Positions 1 to 6,504 are shown, numbered from the stretch's first letter. The stretch is DNA of 6,504 nucleotides from Candidatus Elarobacter sp. (GCA_030150085.1 JASLGJ010000041.1:1-6504); one strand, 5' to 3'. Notes: generated by a model not told the origin, from the sequence alone. A program made the numbers and translations.

Positions 1-547
1 GGTCCTCGCAGTGCGAGATGAACGCGTGCGGCAGGTCGGAGGCGTAGCGCGCGGCGTTGCGCAGCACGCGCGCGTCGCGCGGGGTCGAGCCGTCGTCGCT
101 GAACGCCACGCAGCCCGCGTCGGCCAGCAGGTGGTAGGGCGCGAGCTCCTTGCCGGCCCGGCCCTTGGTCAGTGCGCCGACCGGGTACACTCGCGCCAGC
201 CCGGCCGCCTCGGCGCGCCGCATCACCTCGGAGACGATCGCGGCGGAGTCGAGCGCGGGCTCGGTGTTGGGCATGCAGGCGACCGCGGTGAAGCCGCCCG
301 CGACGGCCGCCGCGGTGCCGCTCGCGATCGTCTCCTTGTGGGTCTGCCCGGGCTCGCGCAGGTGAACATGCATGTCGATGAAGCCCGGCGCCACGATCGC
401 CCCGCGCGCGTCGACCACCCGCGCGTGCGCCTCCTCGACGTGCTCGCCGATGCGCGTCACGACGCCGTTCTCGATCAGCACGTCGCGCCGCGCGTCGAGT
501 CCCTGCGCGGGGTCGACCACGCGCCCGCCCACGATCAGCGTCTTCAC
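1..547 (-). CDS. pyrC: Dihydroorotase, N-terminal part (runs off left edge)
   Basis: This gene encodes dihydroorotase, the cytosolic amidohydrolase that cyclises N-carbamoyl-L-aspartate to dihydroorotate, the third step of de novo pyrimidine synthesis. The 182 visible residues begin MKTLIVGGRVVDP, read from a GTG codon. They include the metal-binding motif DMHVHLREPG (His60, His62), the MPNTEP segment near residue 92, FSDDG (residues 149-153) and SHCED at the edge (His179). These match the type I bacterial enzyme, in which an Asp in the SDDG motif serves the metal site; that assignment is from family knowledge. Family members have about 420-430 residues, so more than half lies outside the window. 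The GTG start overlaps the pyrB stop as GTGA, and no good Shine-Dalgarno precedes it, so translational coupling to pyrB is likely. The identification is firm; only the missing C-terminus is unverified. Confidence 0.96.
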   Translation of the reverse strand, partial: MKTLIVGGRVVDPAQGLDARRDVLIENGVVTRIGEHVEEAHARVVDARGAIVAPGFIDMHVHLREPGQTHKETIASGTAAAVAGGFTAVACMPNTEPALDSAAIVSEVMRRAEAAGLARVYPVGALTKGRAGKELAPYHLLADAGCVAFSDDGSTPRDARVLRNAARYASDLPHAFISHCED

Positions 548-1458
548 GCCGGGACGGCCGCCCCGTTCACCAGCAGGTCGAGCACCGCCATGCGGACGTA
601 CACGCCGTTGCTGACCTGCGTCACGTAGCGCGAGCGGGGGTCGTCGAGCACCTCGTCGGTCAGCTCGACGCCGCGGTTGTAGGGGCCGGGGTGGAGGATC
701 ACCGCGTCCTCGCGCAGCGCGCCCAGGCGCGCGCGGTTGAGCTGGTAGCGCTGCGTGTAATCTTCCAGCGACGGCAGCAGCCCGCCGGTGATCCGCTCGC
801 GCTGGATGCGCAGCATCATCACCGCGTCGACCCGCGGCAGCACCGCGTCGAAGTCGCGCTCGATCCGCACCCCCGGGCCGGCGAAGTCCTCCGGCAGCAG
901 GGTGGCCGGGCCGACCAGCGTGACCTCGATGCCCAGCGCCCGCATGCCGACGATGTTCGAGCGCGCCACCCGCGAGTGCAGGATGTCGCCCACGATCGCG
1001 ACCCGCAGGCCGGCGAAGCGGCCGAACTCGGTGCGCAGCGTCATCAGGTCGAGCAGGGCCTGGGTGGGGTGGGCGTGGGTGCCGTCGCCGGCGTTGATCA
1101 CGTGCCCGTCGAACGCGTCGGCCAGCCGGCGGGCGAAGCCCGACTCGTGGTGGCGCACCACGATCACCCGCACCCCGATCCCGCGCAGGGTCAGCGCGGT
1201 GTCGGCGATCGTCTCGCCCTTGCCCAGGCTCGAGGCGCCCGGGGCGAACGAGATCACGTCCGCGCCGACCCGCTGCTCGGCCAGGGTGAACGAGGTCGCG
1301 GTGCGGGTCGAGGCCTCGAAGAACAGGTTGAGCACCGGCACGCCGGCCAGCAGGTCGCGCGGGGGGAGGGCGTCGCGGAAGGCGGCGGCCCGGTCCAGCA
1401 CGCCCTCGACCTCGCGCGGGGTGAGGTCGTCGACGTCGAGCAGGCTACGAGGCGGCAC
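544..1458 (-). CDS. pyrB: Aspartate carbamoyltransferase catalytic chain
   Basis: This 304-residue protein joins carbamoyl phosphate and L-aspartate to give N-carbamoyl-L-aspartate, the committed step of pyrimidine synthesis. The carbamoyl-phosphate motif FFEASTRT is at residues 46-53. SLGKGET (77-83) supplies the Ser and Lys given to the neighbouring subunit's active site. HPTQALLD (130-137), LRIQRER (216-222) and HPGPYNRGVEL (256-266) follow in the usual order. The length equals typical stand-alone catalytic chains. The residue after STRT is Ala where many homologues have Arg; this position varies in the family and is not catalytic. The chosen start is GTG at 1458, 14 bases inside pyrR, with a GAAGAGG purine tract just upstream; it matches the family's usual N-terminus. 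No pyrI regulatory chain is visible, so a homotrimer or a complex with PyrC is possible (inference). Ornithine carbamoyltransferase is unlikely given the PyrB-specific motifs and the pyrC neighbour. Confidence 0.97.
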   Translation of the reverse strand: MPPRSLLDVDDLTPREVEGVLDRAAAFRDALPPRDLLAGVPVLNLFFEASTRTATSFTLAEQRVGADVISFAPGASSLGKGETIADTALTLRGIGVRVIVVRHHESGFARRLADAFDGHVINAGDGTHAHPTQALLDLMTLRTEFGRFAGLRVAIVGDILHSRVARSNIVGMRALGIEVTLVGPATLLPEDFAGPGVRIERDFDAVLPRVDAVMMLRIQRERITGGLLPSLEDYTQRYQLNRARLGALREDAVILHPGPYNRGVELTDEVLDDPRSRYVTQVSNGVYVRMAVLDLLVNGAAVPA

Positions 1459-2002
1459 GGTCCTCTTCGAGGGAGACCGTCACCGCGTCGGCGTCGGAGC
1501 GCTGCGGGGCCAGGATCACGTCGATGTGCTCGCGCCGGCTGGTCGGGATGGCCTTGCCGACGTAGTCGCCCTGGATCGGCAGCTCGCGCAGACCGCGGTC
1601 GATCAGCACCGCGAGGCGGATCGCGGTCGGCCGGCCGAGGTCGGTCACCGCGTCGAGCGCGGCCCGGACCGTGCGCCCGGTGTAGAGCACGTCGTCCACC
1701 AGGACGACCGTCTGGCCGGTGATCCCGCTGCGGATCTCCGACTCGGGCAGCTCGCGCGCCACGTCGTCGTCGCGGTAGAGGTTGATGTTGAGGAAGCCCA
1801 GGTCGGGCACCGTGCCGCGGATCTCGCCGATCTTGGAGGCCAGCCGGCGGGCCAGGGCCTCCCCGCCGCGGCGAATCCCGATCAGGAGGATGCCCGTCTG
1901 GACGTCCTCGGGCTCGACGATCTGGTGGGCCATGCGCGCGATCGTCCGCTCGATCTCGTCGGACGACATCAGCACGCGCCGCCGGGCGACCGCGGTCTGC
2001 AT
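1445..2002 (-). CDS. pyrR: Bifunctional pyr operon regulator / uracil phosphoribosyltransferase
   Basis: PyrR is an RNA-binding regulator that senses UMP/UTP and represses pyr genes, and usually keeps some uracil phosphoribosyltransferase activity. The 185-residue product has the type I phosphoribosyltransferase fold: LLIGIRRGG (39-47), NLYRDD (74-79), the PRPP-binding motif VVLVDDVLYTGRT (99-111), RLAVLIDRG (129-137) and LPIQGDYVGKAIPTS (141-155). All of these closely follow Bacillus PyrR, which has about 180 residues. ATG at 2002 was chosen because it gives family length and has GAAGG eight bases upstream. The frame stays open to 2143, but that extension is low-complexity and unlike PyrR. 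It leads the operon and overlaps pyrB by 14 bases, as expected for an autoregulated pyr cluster. Whether control is by attenuation or by blocking translation cannot be read directly; the leader contains candidate structures listed separately. Confidence 0.96.
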   Translation of the reverse strand: MQTAVARRRVLMSSDEIERTIARMAHQIVEPEDVQTGILLIGIRRGGEALARRLASKIGEIRGTVPDLGFLNINLYRDDDVARELPESEIRSGITGQTVVLVDDVLYTGRTVRAALDAVTDLGRPTAIRLAVLIDRGLRELPIQGDYVGKAIPTSRREHIDVILAPQRSDADAVTVSLEEDRAAS

Positions 2003-2010
2003 CAGGCGAA

Positions 2011-2017
2011 CCTTCGG
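2011..2017 (-). promoter_or_regulatory. Ribosome-binding site of pyrR
   Basis: On the minus strand this reads CCGAAGG, with AAGG eight bases before ATG at 2002. It supports the short PyrR start over in-frame upstream codons. The 9-mer TGCCGAAGG that contains it also precedes the divergent lipoprotein gene at 2182-2190. Confidence 0.6.
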
Positions 2018-2058
2018 CACGCCGGGACCCGATGGCCTTCGGCCGCTGGTGCGTGCCG
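2015..2058 (-). promoter_or_regulatory. Nested inverted repeat in the pyrR leader, touching the ribosome-binding site
   Basis: A perfect 8-bp inverted repeat (GCGTGCCG at 2051-2058, CGGCACGC at 2015-2022, plus-strand reading) encloses a smaller hairpin, GGCC-TTC-GGCC, at 2034-2044. In pyrR mRNA the outer stem would pair the first bases of the CCGAAGG ribosome-binding segment, leaving AAGG at its edge. Such a structure could modulate pyrR translation or be part of a PyrR-responsive leader. The pairing is seen in the sequence; the function is inference, and chance pairing is easy in DNA this GC-rich. Confidence 0.35.
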
Positions 2059-2116
2059 GTGCCGCAGCGCGCCCCCGCTTGCTCGCTTCGGACTGAAAGG
2101 AGACCGAAGCCGCCGT

Positions 2117-2136
2117 CGCATACCACCGCATACCAC
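2117..2136. repeat. Perfect tandem repeat of a 10-bp unit in the divergent promoter region
   Basis: The unit CGCATACCAC occurs twice back to back (2117-2126 and 2127-2136). One unit per DNA helical turn, between two divergent genes, is the arrangement expected for two protomers of a transcription factor bound on one DNA face. No specific regulator is recognised. The repeat is certain; the operator role is inference. Confidence 0.5.
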
Positions 2137-2150
2137 GCGCCACGGGACGA

Positions 2151-2172
2151 CTTCGCTCGTAATCGAGCGGAG
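2151..2172. promoter_or_regulatory. Palindrome upstream of the lipoprotein gene
   Basis: CGCTCG (2154-2159) and CGAGCG (2164-2169) form a perfect inverted repeat around TAAT. In plus-strand RNA the stem extends to nine pairs (2151-2159 with 2164-2172), one of them G-U. The 3' arm takes in most of a GGAGG purine tract at 2169-2173. It may be an operator half-site pair or a 5' UTR hairpin. No convincing -35/-10 promoter was found nearby on either strand. Confidence 0.35.
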
Positions 2173-2183
2173 GTCTCGTGCTG

Positions 2184-2191
2184 CCGAAGGG
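2184..2191 (+). promoter_or_regulatory. Ribosome-binding site of the lipoprotein gene
   Basis: The sequence CCGAAGGG ends five bases before ATG at 2197. It supports that start, which places a lipoprotein signal peptide exactly at the N-terminus. Confidence 0.6.
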
Positions 2192-2196
2192 CTTCG

Positions 2197-4737
2197 ATGG
2201 CCAAGCGTCTGAACACGGTGCTCTTTGCGTTTGCGCTCGCGCTGGCCGGCTGCGGGGGCGCCTCGCACGCGCTGCCGCGAACGCTCCACGCGCCGGGCGC
2301 GCACGGGCGCGGCACGCTCGGGTCGGCGCCGCTGCCGCCGCCCGGGGTGACGCTGGGCGTGAGCGACAGCGGAATGAACTACACCGCGTACGCGGTCGAG
2401 CTCGCCGCCAAGCCCAGCGACACCAGCGACCTGATCGTGTGCTACGTGACGGCGCTGCAGACCCACGGCACGCTGGGCTTCAGCGGCGGCGACCCGTGGA
2501 CGATCGTCGGCGCGGTGCAAAGCCCGGAACGCACCCAGCAGATCGTCGCCTACCGCAACGCCACCGCGGCCGACATCGCGGGGCAGACCTACGTCGTCTC
2601 GACGACGAGCGCGGGCAACCAGACCGGCTGGGTGTGCGACATCGTGCACGGCGGCTACGCGTTCGGGCAAGCCGTCACCGGGTCGCACGACGCGCCCAAC
2701 GGAACGCTGCCGCTCGCGGGCGCGGTCCCGAGCGCGCCCGGCACGATCTTCCTCGGTTTCCTGGGCGAGGACCACGCCTGGTCCCAGTCCTACGGCACGC
2801 CGGACGGGTACGGTCTGCTGGCCGCCCACACCGCGTACGTCGACACCTGGAACTTCTGGAGGCTCGCCGCGGCGGGCGATCCGGCGCTGGAGCAGCCCGC
2901 CGCCGCGTCGGCCTATACCGGGCCGCAGCCGTGGGCGCTCTCGGCGCTCGTCGCGCTCGCGCCGCCGCCCGTTGCGACGCCCGGGCCGATCGCGCAGGAC
3001 GGCCCCGACAGCCAGGTCAACGCGGCCGGCCCAGCGGCGGCGCTCAGCCTGGCGGCCGCGCCCGGCGACGCGCAGCTCGTGCTCCTCGCCTCGAGCGCGG
3101 CGCACGCCACCTTCAGCGTGCCGCCCAACTTCGCGCCGGTCGACGGGTCGCCCGACGGCAGCCGCACCATCGCGACCTACTGCGCCGCGTCGGCGCTGAG
3201 CCCGAATCCTCGCTTCAGCACCTCGGCGGGGCGGATCGCGGCGATCGGCATCGCGTTCGCGAACGCGTCCTGCGCGCTGGACGGGCACTCGATCGCGGCC
3301 AACGCCAACTCCAACGTCAGCAGCGCCGCGCCGGTCACGCCGGCGGTCGCCGGCGACGCGCTCGTGTTCATGGCGCTCAACGACGCGACCACCGGCAGCG
3401 TGGCGGCCGAACCGAGCGGCTTGACCCCGGCCGCGGGGAGCGGCGGCAGCACCGGCCCGATGTTCTCCGAGCGCGACTACTTCGCGCTCGCCCCGCCGCT
3501 CGCGCCGCAGCAGCCGGCGCTGACCTGGCGCTACGCCGCGACCGGCAACTACGCGCTGGCGGCCTACGTCCTGCTCAGGCCGAGCTCCGCCCCGCCGCCC
3601 GCGCTCCCGAGCGCGCCGCCGACCTCGCCCCCGGCGCCCGGGCCGACGGCGGACCCGGTCGCGTGCTGCGCCAACGGCATCGAGTGGCCCGCGTCGTTTC
3701 GCCCCTACGGGCCGGGGTCGCCGTGGAACCTCGCCCTGACGAACACCACCGACCCGCAGCTCGATCCCGGCTCCGACGCGATGATCGCGCACCTGTCGAA
3801 CGGCGGCGGCGGGGCCGGGCCGGCGGTGCACACCAGCGAGTACGGCGGCGGCAACGACTACGGCCACCCGGTCTACTTCACGACCGCCGCCGACCCGCTC
3901 GTGCGCGGCGCGTGCCAGCTCTTCTGCCACCCGGCCGGCATCGCGGCGCTGCGCCTCGCGCCGCGCTCGCGGCCGATGGGCGGCTCGGACCACCACCTGA
4001 TCGAAGTGCAGCCCGACGGAACCGAGATCGGAGCCTGGGAGGCCGGCCAGAGCGCGGGCTCGCCGTTCGGCGTGGTGCTGCACGACTGGACCGCCGGCGA
4101 CCGCGCGACGCCCCCCGACACGTTCTACTACGGCGGCGGCGGCGCGTGCACCAACTTCTACACCGGCTCGGGCTTCACGAGCAGCGGGCTCGCCCCGACC
4201 GCGCTCGGCGCGTGCGGTGCGGGCGGAACGATCACCGCGTCGGAGCTCGCCGCCGGGGTCATCCCGCACGCGCTCTTCGTCACGATCGCGTGCGTCGCGG
4301 CGGGCACGTACGCGTTCCCGGGCTTCCAGAACGGCGACCACCCGTGCACGGGCTCAGGACCGGACGTGCCGCTCGGGGCCCGCCTCTGGCTGGACCTCGC
4401 GGACGACGCGATCGACGGGCTCGCGATCTCGGACGGCGGCAAGACGATCCTCCACGCGCTGCACGCCTACGGCGCCTTCGTCGGCGACACGAAGTGCTTC
4501 AGCGCGTGCCCGTCGCGCGCGGACTTCAACTTCGGCGTCATGGTCGAGCCCGACGTGCAGTTCGCCTCGTTCGGCGTCAGCCCGACCCCGCTGCAGGCGT
4601 TCGCCCGCGACGACGGCTGGGTGCCGCTGAAGGTCCGCGGCGCGACCCGCTACATCCTGGGCGACCCGTGGACGCCGCTCGACTGGCGAGCGCACCTGCA
4701 CGTCGTCGCGACCTGCTACGCCCGCGGAACCTGCTGA
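2197..4737 (+). CDS. Predicted secreted lipoprotein, two beta-sandwich repeats plus cysteine-rich C-terminal module, function unknown
   Basis: This gene encodes 846 residues. Residues 1-19 form a lipoprotein signal peptide: Lys3-Arg4, a hydrophobic core, and lipobox LAGC with Cys19 as lipid anchor. Residues about 52-256 and 280-462 look like two copies of one domain. Each has a GD- or SD-led strand (DLIVCYVT; DAQLVLLAS), a mid-domain strand (GTIFLGFLG; DALVFMALN) and a closing strand (ALSALVALAP; ALAAYVLLRP). From memory this resembles jelly-roll domains of bacterial extracellular proteins ending in AVALKP-like strands. A Pro/Ala/Ser linker (462-487) leads to a module (488-846) with 12 cysteines, SDHHLIEVQPDGTE (597-610), PLGARLWLD (725-733) and LHALHAYGAFVGDT (752-765). 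The module resembles, again from memory, secreted proteins with GARL-LD and YGAYV-DT signatures. No enzyme active site is recognised. The start is set by its ribosome-binding site and the signal peptide. Surface binding or adhesion, or a carbohydrate-active role, are guesses. It stands alone between divergent pyrR and the convergent thioesterase gene. Confidence 0.85.
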   Translation: MAKRLNTVLFAFALALAGCGGASHALPRTLHAPGAHGRGTLGSAPLPPPGVTLGVSDSGMNYTAYAVELAAKPSDTSDLIVCYVTALQTHGTLGFSGGDPWTIVGAVQSPERTQQIVAYRNATAADIAGQTYVVSTTSAGNQTGWVCDIVHGGYAFGQAVTGSHDAPNGTLPLAGAVPSAPGTIFLGFLGEDHAWSQSYGTPDGYGLLAAHTAYVDTWNFWRLAAAGDPALEQPAAASAYTGPQPWALSALVALAPPPVATPGPIAQDGPDSQVNAAGPAAALSLAAAPGDAQLVLLASSAAHATFSVPPNFAPVDGSPDGSRTIATYCAASALSPNPRFSTSAGRIAAIGIAFANASCALDGHSIAANANSNVSSAAPVTPAVAGDALVFMALNDATTGSVAAEPSGLTPAAGSGGSTGPMFSERDYFALAPPLAPQQPALTWRYAATGNYALAAYVLLRPSSAPPPALPSAPPTSPPAPGPTADPVACCANGIEWPASFRPYGPGSPWNLALTNTTDPQLDPGSDAMIAHLSNGGGGAGPAVHTSEYGGGNDYGHPVYFTTAADPLVRGACQLFCHPAGIAALRLAPRSRPMGGSDHHLIEVQPDGTEIGAWEAGQSAGSPFGVVLHDWTAGDRATPPDTFYYGGGGACTNFYTGSGFTSSGLAPTALGACGAGGTITASELAAGVIPHALFVTIACVAAGTYAFPGFQNGDHPCTGSGPDVPLGARLWLDLADDAIDGLAISDGGKTILHALHAYGAFVGDTKCFSACPSRADFNFGVMVEPDVQFASFGVSPTPLQAFARDDGWVPLKVRGATRYILGDPWTPLDWRAHLHVVATCYARGTC

Positions 4738-4751
4738 GGGCGGCCCTCAGC
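4733..4751. terminator. Bidirectional terminator-like hairpin over two convergent stop codons
   Basis: GCTGAGGG (4733-4740) and CCCTCAGC (4744-4751) form a perfect 8-bp stem around CGG. The lipoprotein TGA (4735-4737) lies in the left arm and the thioesterase stop (4747-4749) in the right arm. There is no T-tract on either side, so intrinsic termination is uncertain, but the position between convergent genes nine bases apart suggests a shared terminator or 3'-end stabiliser. Confidence 0.5.
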
Positions 4752-5244
4752 CGCGAAGGATCGCGCAGCCCGTGGTCGCCGTGCCGAGCAGCTTGCCGGC
4801 GCGGTCGTAGAGCTTGCCCTCGCCCACGGCGGTGGTGCGGCCGACGTGCAGGGCGACGCCCTCGCAGCGCACCAGGCCGGTGTCCTTGGTGATGCCGCGG
4901 ATCAGGCGGACCTGGACGTCGGTCGTGGTGTAGCCCACGCCCTGCGGCAGCATGGTGTGGATCGCGCAGCCCATCGCCGAGTCGAACAGGGTCATCGCGT
5001 AGCCGCCGTGGACGACCCCGATCGGGTTGTAGTGCTCCTCGCCCGGAGTGCCCTCGAACACCACCCGGCCCGGCTCGACCTCGGCCACGCGGAAGTTCAT
5101 CAGCACCGCGATCGGCGGGGGCGGGACCTTGCCGTCGCGCACCAGGCGCATCCCGTCCAGGCCGCTCAGCGCGCGCACCGCGGCGGCCGTGACGGCCGGG
5201 TCCTCCCAGCGGACGAACCGTTCGCGGGTAGTCACTTGCTCCAT
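4747..5244 (-). CDS. PaaI-family hotdog acyl-CoA thioesterase
   Basis: This 165-residue single-domain hotdog protein is predicted to hydrolyse acyl- or aryl-CoA thioesters in the cytoplasm. The signature HYNPIGVVHGGYAMTLFDSA (residues 71-90) contains Asn73, His79-Gly-Gly and Asp88, the residues PaaI/4HBT-type enzymes use to bind and attack the thioester. The later strands GYTTTDVQVRLIRGITKDTG (104-123) and HVGRTTAVGEGKLYD (133-147) fit the family. Length is normal, with a WEDP-containing N-terminal extension typical of this subgroup. ATG at 5244 is the likely start; GTG at 5235 is an alternative, preceded by GGAG. Neither has a well-spaced, strong Shine-Dalgarno, and both sit inside a large hairpin (5224-5260). 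The gene follows the dehydrogenase gene on the same strand after 92 bases, so co-transcription and removal of excess acyl-CoA are possible, but the true substrate cannot be read from sequence. Confidence 0.9.
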   Translation of the reverse strand: MEQVTTRERFVRWEDPAVTAAAVRALSGLDGMRLVRDGKVPPPPIAVLMNFRVAEVEPGRVVFEGTPGEEHYNPIGVVHGGYAMTLFDSAMGCAIHTMLPQGVGYTTTDVQVRLIRGITKDTGLVRCEGVALHVGRTTAVGEGKLYDRAGKLLGTATTGCAILRG

Positions 5245-5260
5245 GCAAGGGACTACCCGC
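5224..5260 (-). promoter_or_regulatory. Large hairpin with the thioesterase ATG in its loop
   Basis: GCGGGTAGTC (5224-5233) and GACTACCCGC (5251-5260) are perfectly complementary. Inside them CTTGC (5235-5239) pairs with GCAAG (5245-5249). One mismatch (5234 and 5250) separates the 10-bp and 5-bp stems, and the loop TCCAT (5240-5244) is ATGGA in the mRNA, starting with the initiation codon. The structure spans 16 bases of leader and the first seven codons. It could hinder ribosome entry, be an RNA switch, or be a DNA operator for a dimeric repressor. The geometry is seen; the role is inferred. Confidence 0.6.
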
Positions 5261-5289
5261 AGCGACCCGGCCGCCCCTGCCGCGGCGGC

Positions 5290-5306
5290 TTCGGCCGAAG
5301 GCCGAA
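5290..5306. terminator. Second hairpin downstream of the dehydrogenase gene
   Basis: TTCGGCC (5290-5296) and GGCCGAA (5300-5306) form a perfect 7-bp stem around GAA. It lies seven bases from the next hairpin. No T-run follows in the direction of the dehydrogenase gene. Together the pair may act as a tandem terminator, an mRNA stabiliser, or a REP-like repeat unit. Confidence 0.4.
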
Positions 5307-5313
5307 ACGCGAA

Positions 5314-5334
5314 GGATTCGCCGCAGGCGAATCC
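5314..5334. terminator. Hairpin just after the dehydrogenase stop codon
   Basis: GGATTCGCC (5314-5322) and GGCGAATCC (5326-5334) form a perfect 9-bp stem with a three-base loop, starting two bases beyond the stop codon (5339-5337, minus strand). The minus-strand sequence after it is TTCGCGTTT, with only a weak T content, so it is a terminator-like element rather than a classical intrinsic terminator. Confidence 0.5.
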
Positions 5335-5336
5335 GC

Positions 5337-6504
<1,168 letters not shown>

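Noticed and set aside
691..714. Possible loss of an active-site residue in PyrB because STRT is followed by Ala rather than Arg
   Set aside because: The concern applies to residue 54 of PyrB, not the 3' end of the gene; that position varies among functional enzymes and the catalytic Ser, Thr, Arg, Thr, His and Lys are all present.
2003..2143. In-frame N-terminal extension of PyrR up to 2143
   Set aside because: The added residues are low-complexity and unlike any PyrR N-terminus. The ATG at 2002 has its own ribosome-binding site and gives family length.
2032..2196. In-frame upstream extension of the lipoprotein gene
   Set aside because: It would bury the signal peptide and lipobox 55 residues inside the protein; ATG at 2197 with GAAGGG upstream fits far better.
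691..2212. Long plus-strand open frames opposite pyrB and pyrR
   Set aside because: These are antisense shadows of strongly supported pyr genes, with His/Arg/Asp-rich low-complexity translations.
2002..4341. Long minus-strand open frame opposite the lipoprotein gene
   Set aside because: Its composition is Arg/Gly/Ala/Val-dominated with no recognisable motif, and it is antisense to a well-supported gene; a shadow frame.
2178..4892. Long plus-strand open frame beginning at GTG 2178, behind a GGAGG tract
   Set aside because: It is out of frame with the lipoprotein and Arg/Ala-rich throughout, as expected of a shadow frame in GC-rich DNA. It has no signal peptide or domain pattern and runs into the antisense of the thioesterase gene.

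Overview
The window is very GC-rich bacterial DNA with tightly packed genes, GTG as well as ATG starts, and strong G/C preference at third codon positions. No rRNA, tRNA, mobile element or CRISPR array is visible. The host cannot be named from this sequence. A PyrR-led pyrimidine operon next to a large secreted lipoprotein would fit several high-GC phyla; Eremiobacterota-like or actinobacterial lineages are guesses only.

Layout. The left third (1-2002, minus strand) is a translationally coupled de novo pyrimidine operon in the order pyrR, pyrB, pyrC. pyrR and pyrB overlap by 14 bases, pyrB and pyrC by 4 (GTGA), and pyrC runs off the left edge. PyrR is the uracil-responsive RNA-binding regulator, PyrB makes carbamoyl-aspartate and PyrC closes it to dihydroorotate, so the sensor and two consecutive enzymes are made from one message.

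Bases 2003-2196 form a divergent intergenic region. It holds a perfect 10-bp tandem repeat, a 6-bp palindrome extendable to 9 pairs in RNA, and a nested inverted repeat reaching the pyrR ribosome-binding site. The central gene (2197-4737, plus strand) encodes an 846-residue predicted lipoprotein. It has two tandem beta-sandwich-like repeats, a proline-rich linker and a cysteine-rich C-terminal module of unknown function. It is the least characterised gene here.

The right part (minus strand) holds a CoA-dependent methylmalonate-semialdehyde dehydrogenase, cut by the right edge, and a PaaI-type hotdog thioesterase downstream of it. The thioesterase gene converges on the lipoprotein gene, and a short palindrome covers both stop codons. 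Between dehydrogenase and thioesterase lie three successive inverted repeats. The last is a 37-base near-perfect hairpin whose five-base loop contains the thioesterase ATG, which is the most striking non-coding structure in the window. No clearly new multi-gene system is visible.
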